From Antedon bifida (Eukaryota > Echinodermata > Crinoidea > Comatulida > Antedonidae): DNA of 64,000 nucleotides. Positions 13,001 to 23,110 of this stretch are shown here, in pieces; position 1 is the stretch's first letter, and every line of letters starts with the position of its first letter. The DNA lies in assembly GCA_963402885.1 (NCBI GenBank), contig OY727093.1, positions 17,737,036 through 17,801,035 on the forward strand. The letters are read 5' to 3'. The notes below the pieces were generated by a model that did no database searches, had not been told where the DNA came from, and worked only from the letters and a program-made list of their open reading frames with translations. A program made the position numbers and the translations under genes.

Positions 13001-13639
13001 ATAAACGTTTATTATATCAAACAATTTTTTTTAATAAATCCATAAAATAAATATAGGCCTAGCCTAGGCCTACCTGTAGAAGACCGTCTCCTTCAGCAAA
13101 TACTGGGTTCTTGACAAAAACCAATAGTTTTTCTGTCAATTGATGCCAGAGTCTAAAAAAGGTAACAAATGAAGAATTTACTTTTTTTTTCGTGTTATTA
13201 TTTTTGTTGTGCACAAGCAAGCCAAGCAAGGGCAAGGAAATCCTTGTTGAATTGTAAAAAAAGATAGAACAATTAATTTATATATCGAGCCTAAAACCTA
13301 GGCCTAGTAGGCCTACTAGGCCTAGATGCATATAGTCTTATGCCTAGTATTATTTGTATAAAAACACAGTACTCAAGCAAAATTGCTTGTCTAGGCCTAC
13401 GATATGATTGGTAGAGGCCGCGGCAAATATTCTGCACCAGGGTTCTAACCACCTCATATCACTCAATATTGCTGAATCACTATTCAATATTATTGGCCTA
13501 GCCTAGGCCTAGCCTTACTAAAGTAGTAATGGAAAACTTACTTTTTGTTGTAGAATTCCTCAATTTCTGTCCATTCTTGAACTAAATCAACACTTCCCTG
13601 ACTTTGCTGCTCCTTTAAATACCCACTTACGTCTCTCAT
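7075..13639 (-). CDS. PSMD13: 26S proteasome non-ATPase regulatory subunit 13 (Rpn9)
   Basis: This is a lid subunit of the 19S regulatory particle, a helical-repeat protein ending in a PCI domain and needed for lid assembly. The eleven coding exons in transcript order are 13639-13542, 13152-13074, 12526-12436, 12103-12060, 11414-11328, 10644-10473, 9715-9636, 9166-9041, 8315-8172, 7679-7563 and 7176-7075. They total 1140 nt, 379 residues plus TGA, against about 376 in human. It starts [12 protein letters not shown]. Diagnostic stretches include [14 protein letters not shown] (exon 6), [12 protein letters not shown] (exon 7), [14 protein letters not shown] (exon 9), [12 protein letters not shown] (exon 10) and a C-terminus with [13 protein letters not shown]. 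The PCI/winged-helix part is roughly residues 230-350. All introns are GT-AG and every phase joins, so the gene appears intact. Introns hold several short DNA elements. It converges with SMPD2. Confidence 0.96.
7288..7402. mobile_element. MITE family B copy in PSMD13 last intron
   Basis: gaaccctcctttgtcgcacc and gaaggtgtccccttaac are the diverged family ends. Middle part: ataaggggaaattttattgg. Confidence 0.5.
8349..8470. mobile_element. MITE family B end with 21-bp triplication
   Basis: The family terminus acagtagaacccctattaaa is repeated three times in tandem (8349-8414), then continues agggccac...acccaacaaacattaa. It lies in a PSMD13 intron. Confidence 0.6.
10168..10308. mobile_element. 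MITE family B copy in PSMD13 intron
   Basis: gaacccctattaaggggaca at the left and aggtgtcctcttaataggga at the right are inverted ends. The middle keeps acattatggccaaccac. Confidence 0.65.
10728..10985. mobile_element. Short inverted-repeat element, family C, decayed copy in PSMD13 intron
   Basis: It contains ctgtcagacaatt, aatggcatattcaa and acaggatacatctttaaa, in the order and spacing of family C elements at 48.8 and 59.5 kb, reversed in part. The ends are eroded. Confidence 0.35.
11179..11308. mobile_element. MITE family A copy in PSMD13 intron
   Basis: Motifs atgtgatgtgcccaaatatg and ccatatatggggacatcaca enclose the family core, with the flank ttgatagtgtagacagagct. It is intronic, between coding blocks 11328-11414 and 10473-10644. 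Confidence 0.7.
11652..11825. mobile_element. Mariner-type MITE with TA target duplication in PSMD13 intron
   Basis: The left end cagtaaactctccaaata and right end tatttggagagactg are inverted, and TA lies immediately outside each (11650-11651, 11826-11827). At 174 bp it is non-coding. TA duplication and CAGT ends fit Tc1/mariner-derived MITEs. Confidence 0.7.
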
Positions 13640-14055
13640 GTTTACAAAGTAGGCTAGGCACAAATTAATAATTAAAATGAATAATTCTTAAGAAAACTTT
13701 TCTCACAACAGAAACAGAACATGCAAATAAAAACGTCGGAGTGTCGACAACAACGTTCAGTTTGCATCAATTACTGTGATTAGTCTTCGAGACCCAGGCG
13801 TCACACAGTATCAAAATGATGGATTATTTATATCATGAGGTGCTTTCTTAGTGCAAGATCTTTGTCATTATCAGTTCAATGCCCTATTTAATTGGCATCA
13901 CATCATAGTATGTACGTATATGATATATGAATATATCAAAATCTAATAACAAATATTAAATTACATCAATAAAATAAATAAAAAAGTGGTGGGATCATAA
14001 ACTCAAGTGATCATCGGGATACATAGAGCCTACATACTGTTACAACCTCAGAGAT

Positions 14056-14096
14056 TTGGAGTGGGATGGGGGCGGTGGGGTGGGGGGTGGTGATTC
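14056..14096 (+). other. G-rich tract, possible G-quadruplex
   Basis: gggatgggggcggtggggtg and a further ggggggtgg form four or more G3+ runs with short loops. It lies about 420 bp upstream of the PSMD13 start codon. Confidence 0.4.
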
Positions 14097-14645
14097 AGAC
14101 ACGCCTGTGACGAAGCGAATTTAGTTCACTGGCACTCTTAGGATGGCCGAAAATATTACTCTCGCACGTCAAAATCATGATAATGGCACATTTAGTTGGC
14201 CGGAACACTTCCATAGCGCGCTATAGGAATCAGCAAAACGATCATATTTTGCGCTTAATGCGAACGTCAGGGTCCTCGATAATAATGTAGGCCTACTGTA
14301 CTTCCGATAGAGTAAACGTATTATTATTATATTGTATGTTACTCTGTTTGTTAATCTGTAATTCAACGTTATTTTCATGATTTTATTTTATTTAAAAATG
14401 TCTTTTTGGAGGGTAAAAATTGAACTGAAATGCCTTGTAATTTTTCCCTGATATTACGTATTGTTGATACTGTGTGGTGTTTGTTCAAATGCGCGTTGCA
14501 TTCAAATCACTTTGAAATGCGGGACTATATAAAAAATTAAGTCACTAAATTAAACTAAATTAAAGATAAATAATAATAATTTTGTGTAAGAACAAAATAT
14601 TATTACGAAACAAAACGTGTGACTTTCTTACATACATTATTTAAG

Positions 14646-15070
14646 TACCGTAAATCTTCTAATTGTAACCCTGGGTTATTATTCTTTGATTGTTTTTTAG
14701 GGTGGGTTACTATTGGAAGGTGGGTTACTATTAGAGTAGTGGGTTACTATTACTAATCTTAAATTAGGCACCTGAAAATAGTAAACCACTCCAACTTTTC
14801 CGGCCAGCAAATCATAGCAAAATAATAAAACAGTACGAATATAAATAATTTGTTTGAACTCTAACTCTTTTTTATAAACTCAACAACACTCAATCCTCCC
14901 CACTCCGGAGATCAACATGAATTATCTCCTTATTTTCAAAATACGGCTGCATCATAAACGACCAGTCTTCATAAATGTCATTTTGTCAATAGTTTTTGTG
15001 ACTCATTAACCCCCATGGTTACTATTAGAGTAGTGGGTTATTATTATATAGATTGATAGATTTACGACGG
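14646..15070. mobile_element. Non-autonomous DNA element with inverted ends
   Basis: Ends ccgtaaatcttctaat and atagatttacg are inverted. gtgggttactatta units recur inside (14701-14750, 15018-15045) with an opposite-strand aatagtaaacca near 14775. No ORF. Confidence 0.45.
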
Positions 15071-15768
15071 AATGTTCAAAAGATAGGCCCTAGGCCTATT
15101 AACAGATTAAATTTATAAATGTTATGTCAAAATTAAATATAGCTTCTCTTAATAAATTTTATCATATTAGGTGGACAACAGCTTAGATGATCATATTTCC
15201 TTTTAAACATTCTATCTATGAACATTTTTTAGTTTTCAATCGCACATAAAATGGAAGTTTTAACTGTTTTGTAGCCTTGTTTGTAGTCTTTGTTTTTGTA
15301 AAGTTTCTACAGTACTAGGCCTACTGTATATTTCACAGTATTTTTTTCCATTACTGTAAACCTACTACAATTACAGTAAAATGCTTCTACTGTAATAAAT
15401 TACTATGGCAGCTGAGCTGCCAGTAATTTACTGTAGATTTTACAGCAGATTGTTAACAGTGTTGAAACGATACAAGAAAAGGTGCATTAGCGTATTCGGT
15501 AAATTGCCTCAGTTGGTACGGTCCAGGGAGTTGTTTTACAGCTCCCTGGTTGGTCCAATTATGAATCTTGCGATTCAATGTTTTACTGCCATGAAGAAAG
15601 TCAAGGAATGCAGCAACAGAACAGCTGAAGCGGAGATTCCGTAAGACTTCTTGATGGAACAAGATTTGAGTCCCCGTCATATCGTATCAAATCAGTCAAA
15701 TCAACGCGATCTCAATTTGTCATATATTGCCATTACATTGAGACGACTCGGAGAGTATGCGTCTTTCT

Positions 15769-16640
15769 AAAGCTTGGTTCCACCCACTAGGACGCAACGC
15801 TAGCACATAATAGACGCAACGCTAGCACATAATAGACGCAACGCTAGCACATAATAGACGCAACGCTAGCACATAATAGACGCAACGCTAGCACATAATA
15901 GACGCAACGCTAGCACATAATAGACGCAACGCTAGCACATAATAGACGCAACGCTAGCACATAATAGACGCAACGCTAGCACATAATAGACGCAACGCTA
16001 GCACATAATAGACGCAACGCTAGCACATAATAGACGCAACGCTAGCACATAATAGACGCAACGCTAGCACATAATAGACGCAACGCTAGCACATAATAGA
16101 CGCAACGCTAGCACATAATAGACGCAACGCTAGCACATAATAGACGCAACGCTAGCACATAATAGACGCAACGCTAGCACATAATAGACGCAACGCTAGC
16201 ACATAATAGACGCAACGCTAGCACATAATAGACGCAACGCTAGCACATAATAGACGCAACGCTAGCACATAATAGACGCAACGCTAGCACATAATAGACG
16301 CAACGCTAGCACATAATAGACGCAACGCTAGCACATAATAGACGCAACGCTAGCACATAATAGACGCAACGCTAGCACATAATAGACGCAACGCTAGCAC
16401 ATAATAGACGCAACGCTAGCACATAATAGACGCAACGCTAGCACATAATAGACGCAACGCTAGCACATAATAGACGCAACGCTAGCACATAATAGACGCA
16501 ACGCTAGCGAGTTGACCAATGACAAGCGACAGTTCGAATAATCCATCACTTGTGATGATTGGTCAAATCCTTTGTTAGAATTATGGACGAATATAAATTA
16601 AATGTCACAAAGACTCCGGTCGTTTAAAACTGGTTATGCC
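15769..16640. mobile_element. MITE family F copy containing the 22-bp satellite
   Basis: The left end agcttggttccacccactag runs into the satellite, which is followed by gagttgaccaatgacaagcg and cgaataatccatcact. These flanks match family F at 47860-47975 and 54707-54880 with no satellite between them. The right end is replaced by another small inverted repeat (attatggacgaat / attcgtccataat). Confidence 0.65.
15791..16508 (+). repeat. Homogeneous 22-bp tandem satellite, 32 full copies
   Basis: The unit is gacgcaacgctagc followed by acataata. There are thirty-two full units (15791-16494) plus a final 14-bp partial unit (16495-16508), with no mismatch seen. The first 14 bases equal the subterminal sequence of the host MITE. 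Twenty-two is not a multiple of three and no gene is implied. Confidence 0.97.
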
Positions 16641-16737
16641 TGGTTCCCACTAATTCGTCCATAATTCTGACTAATAAGACTTTTGGAAATATCACCAGTT
16701 ATAACACTTGTTTTGTTTATTATTAAGCCCTGTTTCT

Positions 16738-17010
16738 ACACTGTCAAAAAGTTTGATGTTCCTAAACAATATGGTATTGATGCCCCAAGCATGGTAATTA
16801 TATGCCCAAATATGGTAGTGATACATTATCATATGGGCAATTATATGCTATCTACACTGTCAAAAAGTGTGATGTTCCTAAAAAATATGGTAGTGATGTC
16901 CCCAAACATGGTAATTATATAGGTATATATATATATTATATAGGTAGTGATACATTATCATATGAGCATCACATTTTTTGGTCACATACAATTTGATAGT
17001 GTAGCATTAA
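16738..17010. mobile_element. MITE family A, two adjoining diverged copies
   Basis: Two successive units start cactgtcaaaaagt(t/g)tgatg (16739 and 16856) with the interior tatggtagtgat. The second ends in gagcatcacattttttggtc and ttgatagtgtagcatta. The first lacks its right end, and a TA-rich expansion interrupts the second. Confidence 0.55.
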
Positions 17011-17950
17011 ACTATGTCGCGTAAGTACAACAAAAAATATACATAATAAAATCGATAACCTTTTCAAAGTAGTACGTACATAAATATTTTATTACATTTA
17101 AATTAAAAATTAAAGATTATTATTTCTGAAAAAAATCTGGGTAACATAGTAACATTTTAATTCTTCTATACTTTACTTTAATTCATTAGCAATAAACCAA
17201 TAATACAACCTCGCATTTCGTCTACAGACAAAACAATAATCCGATTCTAGTTTTGTACATACATTTAAATTTCATAATGTTCTTGCGATATAACTGAATG
17301 AGGACCATTATTCTGTTTCTATATTTTGTACGTTACGTATTATTCTGTATCATAGACGATTATTGGGAACTTCGTCTTCATCCGAGCCATTGCATTTTAA
17401 TTCTTTTCTTTTCAAAATTAGAGGTTTCGCCATCTTAAGGTTAAAGTTGACCAGAAGAGATGACCATCACCACCACCATGATGTTGAACCAGAGCTATGA
17501 GACAACGACCGACGATGATGATGTAAAGAGGCTAATAGATGCATCAGAAACACTTCTGTAGGTATGGTTTAGTATTTCCTAAAAATACATTGAGGTAGAT
17601 AGATTTAAGCAGAATAATAACAAATAAATTTGGGAATATTAGGGAAGGTTAACATTCTGGATTAAAAACAAATGTCTCTTAAACTGACCTGTACTCGTAC
17701 TTTCTTCTTCAGTGGTTCACGTAGTCACTGATACTTTCTTCTTATCTTGTATGCAGCTGTGTATCACTAGTAGGCCTCAACTTTCATCTTCAGTACTTGG
17801 GTTACCATGATTGGCCATCTCACAACCTAAAGATTTCAAACAAAAATCTACAAATACTACAATTTGAGCAAAATGACCCACTTTTTTTCTAAACAATACA
17901 TCTTTAATGGTCTTCTCTACTAATACAGTACAACTAATCCTGATGAATGA

Positions 17951-18650
17951 ATGACAACCATTACTTTAGACGGTAAATATATCAAAAGGCCCAAAAAGAC
18001 ACCTGTACAATCGACGGATACTGATAAAACTACAGTATGCAAAGTTAAAGGTTTGAGAGGCAAATGCGATGAATGGTGGAATAGAGTTTTTTTTTTCAAT
18101 TCAGAAGAAGCGCAGTTGAAATGCCTCACTCCGGATCTAAGGAGAGAAGTCTCCTCAGACCTAAAGTGGAGGCGATGACTGGTGGGATAGAGTGTTTTTC
18201 AATTCAGTCAACGCAAAGAAAGAACCCGACAAAAGATTTATACAAATGAATTTAATGCCATCCTTTTGTTTGTGGGGATATTTTACGTTGAGGACGCATG
18301 TTACCGGTTGCGAGAATATATTCACAAAATATCCTTACAATCAAAATATTACATGTATTTGGCCAAATTTATCAAGCTTATGATAGTTACTTTGTCATGC
18401 GTTATTTGTATTCTAGATGTTTTAACTAATAGTGGTAAGAATATGTCCACTAAAGTTATAGGTACCACTATTCTTTTCATTGACTCTCGCTAAAGCCATC
18501 TGTAAAAATGACAAACTATACCACAAAGACCTTTGGTATGAAAGAGTTGAATTAAAGGTTAATTTCTTCTTCTTCTTTGGGAAATTATGCTTAAAAGTAA
18601 AACGGTCTATAAGGTAAAGGGTTTTACCTTTAACTATCATTGATAAAATG
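17951..18650 (+). pseudogene. Protein-primed DNA polymerase B fragment (exonuclease part), Polinton-like
   Basis: This is a decayed fragment of a type-B, protein-primed DNA polymerase like that of Polinton/Maverick transposons. After an unassigned stretch (17951-18270, with two related pieces beginning CDEWWNRVFF and near 18175 DDWW/DRVFFNS), the frame FYVEDAC at about 18284 leads to a segment where one frame reads AYDSYFVMRYL at about 18379-18411. This resembles an exonuclease motif. A second frame then gives LTNSGKNMSTKVIGTTI and LFIDS, and KTFGMKEL follows at about 18528. The frame changes several times, so no protein is made. In the family this segment lies between the FFDFE-type exonuclease motif and the FPP...NHS segment. 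Copies A and B lack it, so this piece may preserve the undeleted order. Family assignment is from remembered similarity. Confidence 0.6.
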
Positions 18651-18659
18651 GTGCGTGGG

Positions 18660-21085
18660 GTTTTTCAATGGAAAAATTAACACTTAGCGCAATATGGGAG
18701 CAGCTTAGGAAGCCTTATTTCCAAGGCAATGAAGCCGATCAGCTAATGTTGAGAGCCGTTGTCAATCGTGGTGTTTGCGGTATTGATGAACTTAAACGGG
18801 TATTGCCGGATTATCAAATGAGTGTAATTTCCAAAAACAATCTCCACTGCTTGATATTTAGTGGCGAGTACCAAGAAAAGCAAATTTATTTATACCATCA
18901 TGACAAACATTTTGATGTTATTGTTTTATTATAACTTTTCTAGGGTTCGCTATTTATGTAATCTTTATTTTCAATGTTATATTGTCAAGTTCACCCACAA
19001 TAATGTAAATTTACCCATGAACTCGGTTGTTCCAGCTAGTAATCCTACTACTTCGGTTTACTGTGATGATTGTAGACGTTCTTTTAAGAATCAGAAATGC
19101 TTTGCTAATCCCGAGTATAAGAAGAAAAAAGGCTTTCTAGGCTTTGATAATTAAAAAAAACACAAAATCCAAGAAGAAAGTTTGTAGAGTGTGTAATCGT
19201 TTCATTCAAAAGGGTCACGATTGCACAAAACATTTTTATGTAAGATATGTCCTATGTTAGTAGATAGTAATCATCTGTGCAACATGACGAAAATTAGGTT
19301 TCAGGATAAAAAAAAAGATTTTAACAATGATAATGCCAGAAAAAATGCGGTTGAGAGACAGGTAGGAGAGGAGAGGTTGCACCACCAGGAAGCATAGATG
19401 TTGCAGCATCAGGAGGTGCTAACATACATGACATCAGTCTGGAAAGAATAAAAAAGGCTTTAGCCTTTCTAGGTTTTGATATTATAAAAAACAACAGAAA
19501 ATCCAAATAATACGATTACTGACATCAACGATCCGAGAAAGCACCAATTATCTTCCTGCTACGATATAGAAACTGACCCACCTTGCTCAAAAGGCATAAC
19601 GAACAAAAATAATGCCAGAAAAAATGCGATGGAAAATTTTCTTCGATTTTGAGTGTACACAAGACACCAGTGAAAACATTCCAAACCCCTGTATTCTACA
19701 GAAATGGTGTTTAGATTGTATCACCGGTGATGTAGCTTGCGATGACTGCTATGTTTGTGGGAAAAAAAACAAAACATTTTACGTTGAGGACGCATGTATT
19801 TGGCCATGATAGTTAGTTAGCCGAATTCAATGGCTGTTTTTCCACCAGCAGATTACCTAACTACAGAGAATCATTCTTTCGCCAGCATGCAGTGGTCAAG
19901 TTACGAGTCAAAACGACGAGGTATCCATATTCATCATTCCCGTCATGGTAAGGAGAAATGTTTTGGTAGTTATAAAGTTGATGGTGCTTATCGTTTGAGC
20001 CAAACTTTATTTTTTAATTTATGGGATGTTTATACCATGTTTTTACTAAGTGCATCCGCCCACGGAAAAAATCTGTTCACTGGTCTAAGCATGGCCGATT
20101 CGTATCTGCAAACCCAGAGAAAGAGAAGCTTTATTGGAGGTAGAACCAATGCCGCTAAATTGTTTAAGTTAAAGTTGAGGAGCAGATTAGCTGTGTTGAC
20201 TTTACCAGCCTATATCCATTCTGCAACAAATATGGAACATATCCAATTGGACATCCTTAAATAATATCTTCCAAAGATATGTCTACTGATATTCGTGAGT
20301 ATCTTGGTCTTGTTCAATGCGCAGTTAGTCCTCCAAAGAATATGATTCATCCTGTTCTGTATATAAAAGTGGACAATTATTTTTTCTTTATGTCGAACAT
20401 AATATGATTGATAACCTGTATCAGGAATCATGCCAACACGATGAAAATGAAAGATGCTTGACAGGGACTTGGGTATCAATGGAGCTGCTGAGGTTGGCTA
20501 TGTACTTATGAATGTTATTGTTGCCTGGAATTTTAAGCAGAAGAGCGAGTACCTCAGATGATCCTTATCCCGGAGTATATTATTACTTTTCTTAAATTAA
20601 AGCAGGAAGCTTCTGGATGACCTGAATGGTGTGTAAAGATAAATACATTAAAGACTACGAAACCAACGAAAACATTTAACTAAATAAGGACTATTGCCTA
20701 CAATGCATAATCTACGATCCTTGGCCAAACTGATGCTAATTCCTTCTGGGAAAAATTTGGACAGAGGGAAAATTTGTCAGGGACTTTATATACTGTACCT
20801 TCGACCCAAACGATATATATGATAAGGTTTCAGACACAAGAGTTATTGTACACGATGTTAACTTTATAAATGATGATCTAGCAGAACTGAAGTTTGAAGA
20901 TGAGCAACAATTTATAAAGATCAACAAGAAAGTCAATGCTGTTATTGCAAGAGCGTGTCCTGTACAAAAACACCGATTCTTGTGCCTACTTTAAAACCCG
21001 GGAAATGGAAACCACCACTTGACTACTATTTAGGTGAGTTAACAAATGAGATTAGCCCAAACAATGGAAACTATATTGTTTCTGC
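18660..21085 (+). pseudogene. Polinton/Maverick-type DNA polymerase B pseudogene, copy A
   Basis: This is a long remnant of a protein-primed type-B polymerase. Order: N-terminal block from 18668 (MEKLTLSAIWEQL ... LYHHDKHFDVI); cysteine-rich zinc-binding-like block (YCDDCRRSFKNQKC near 19058; CRVCNRFIQKGHDC near 19183); exonuclease motif FFDFECTQD at about 19636; then, after an internal deletion near 19800, FPPADYLTTENHS and YKVDGAYR (19830-20264). Polymerase-domain pieces follow (20400-20940), then a DTDS-like site (NTDS) near 20970 and a C-terminal block (WKPPLDYYLGELTNEI) to about 21085. The polymerase part has an in-frame TGA at 20618. Around 20010-20060 the conserved GCLYH is read in a different frame from its flanks. 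It lacks about 245 bp present in copy B after EKLTL. No integrase, ATPase, protease or capsid gene was recognised nearby. Confidence 0.7.
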
Positions 21086-23110
21086 AGAGGGGTTTTCAAT
21101 GGAAAAATTAACACTGAAGTTATTTTTTCAGCTATTTCTAGTTTTACAATCTCATATGAACATTTTAGTAGGTGATGAATTAGTGTTTAATATTATACAT
21201 ATGCCTATGCGTTGTGGGAAATATAAACCTGGCATTGATTTAATTCACCTAGATGTCAGATCCTTAATTAGAACCAAAGAGGATAATGAAAATATATTCT
21301 GTGCAAGGGCTTTGGTTGTCGGTGTTTCACAAATTGACTATAAAGTTGTAAAATAGCGCAATATGGGAGCAGCTTAGGAAGCCTTATTTCCAAGACAATG
21401 AAGTCGATCAGCTAATGTTGAGAGCCGGTGTCAATCGTGGTGTTTGCGGTATTGATGAACTTAAAGGGGTATTGCCGGATTATCAAATGAGAGCGATTTC
21501 CAAAGACAATCTCCACTGCTTGATATTTAGTGGCGAGTACCAAGAAAAGCAAATTTATTTATACCATCATGACAAACATTTTGATGTTATTGTTTTATTA
21601 TAACTTTCTAGGGTTCGCTATTTATGTAATCTTTATTTTCAATGTTATATTGTCAAGTTCACCCACAATAATGTAAATTTACCCATGAACTCGGTTGTTC
21701 CAGCTAGTAATCCTACTACTTCGGTTTACTGTGATGATTGTAGACGTTCTTTTAAGAATCAGAAATGCTTTGCTAATCCCGAGGTTTACTGTGATGATTG
21801 TAGACGTTCTTTTAAGAATCAGAAATGCTTTGCTAATCCCGAGTATAAGAAGAAAAAAGGCTTTTTACTTCCTAGGCTTTGATATTATAAAAAAACACAA
21901 AATCCAAGAAGAAAGTTTGTAGAGTGTGTAATCGTTTCATTCAAAAGGGTCACGATTGCACAAAACATTTTTATGTAAGATATGCCCTATGTTAGTAGAT
22001 AGTAATCATTTGTGCAACATGAAGAAAATTAGGTTTCAGGATAAAAAAAAAGATTTTAACAATGATAATGCCAGAAAAAATGCGGCTGAGAGACAGGTAG
22101 GAGAGGAGAGGTTGCACCATCAGGAAGCATAGATGTTGCAGCATCAGGAGGTGCTAACATACATGACATCAGTCCGGAAAGAATAAAAAAGGCTTTAGAC
22201 TTCCTAGATTTTGATATTATAATTACTGATTACGATTACTGACATCAACGATCCGAGAAAGCACCAATTATCTTCCTGCTACGATATAGAAACTGACCCA
22301 CCTTGCTCAAAAGGCATAAGAACGAACAAAAATAATGCCAGAAAAAATGTGATGGAAAATTTTCTTCGATTTTGAGACACCAGTGAAAACATTCCAAATC
22401 CCTGTTCTACAGAAATGGAATAGATTGTATCACCGGTGATGTAGCTTGCGATGACCGCTATGTTTGTGGGGAAAAAAAACAAAACATTTTACATTGAGGA
22501 CGCATGTATTTGGCCATGATAGTTAGTTAGCCGAATTCAATGGCTGTTTTTCCACCAGCAGATTACCTAACTACAGAGAATCATTCTTTCGCCAGCATGC
22601 AGTGGTCAAGTTACGAGTCAAAACGACGAGGTATCCATATTCATCATTCCCGTCATGGTAAGGAGAAATGTTTTGGTAGTTATAAAGTTGATGGTGCTTA
22701 TCGTTTGAGCCAAACTTTATTTTTTAATTTATGGGATGTTTATACCATGTTTTTACTAAGTGCATCCGCTCACGGAAAAAATCCGTTCACTGGTCTAAGC
22801 ATGGCCGATTCGTATCTGCAAACCCAGAGAAAGAGAAGCTTTATTGGAGGTAGAACCAATGCCGCTAAATTGTTTAAGTTAAAGTTGAGGAGCAGATTAG
22901 CTATGTTGACTTTACCAGCCTATATCCATTCTGCAACAAATATGGAACATATCCAATTGGACATCCTGAAATAATATCTTCCAAAGACATGTCTACTGAT
23001 ATTCGTGAGTATCTTGGTCTTGTTCAATGCACAGTTAGTCCTCCAAAGAATATGCTTCATCCTGTTCTGTATATAAAAGTGGACAATTATTTTTTCTTTA
23101 TGTCGAACAT
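21086..23110 (+). pseudogene. Polinton/Maverick-type DNA polymerase B pseudogene, copy B (5' part)
   Basis: This is a near duplicate of copy A beginning at the same GFSMEKLTL start, joined directly to the C-terminal block of copy A. It keeps the N-terminal segment deleted from A (ELVFNIIHMPMRCGKYKPG ... FCARALVVGV, 21172-21353). The zinc-binding-like segment is duplicated as two 60-bp units (21723-21842). The FFDFE exonuclease motif near 22355 is broken by loss of about ten bases relative to A. The FPPADYLTTENHS to YKVDGAYR block (22540-22974) is almost identical to A and shares its frame switch around GCLYH. At 23110 the copy is interrupted by a LINE and resumes at 25940. Several stops and frameshifts make it non-coding. 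Confidence 0.7.
21723..21842 (+). repeat. 60-bp in-frame tandem duplication in the zinc-binding-like block
   Basis: Two identical 60-bp units (21723-21782, 21783-21842) each encode VYCDDCRRSF and KNQKCFANPE. Copy A has a single unit at about 19056-19115. The duplication is a multiple of three and so keeps the local frame. Confidence 0.9.

Noticed and set aside
15791-16508. CRISPR-like array of regular repeats
   Set aside because: Units are contiguous and identical with no unique spacers, in a eukaryotic context; it is a satellite.
17461-17520. Possible His-rich peptide exon (catcaccaccaccatgatg)
   Set aside because: Trinucleotide-like run with no sustained frame or splice context.
19830-20264. 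Intact 144-residue protein gene
   Set aside because: The open frame is a polymerase pseudogene piece; conserved residues continue in a shifted frame inside it, and the near-identical 22540-22974 copy has the same fault.
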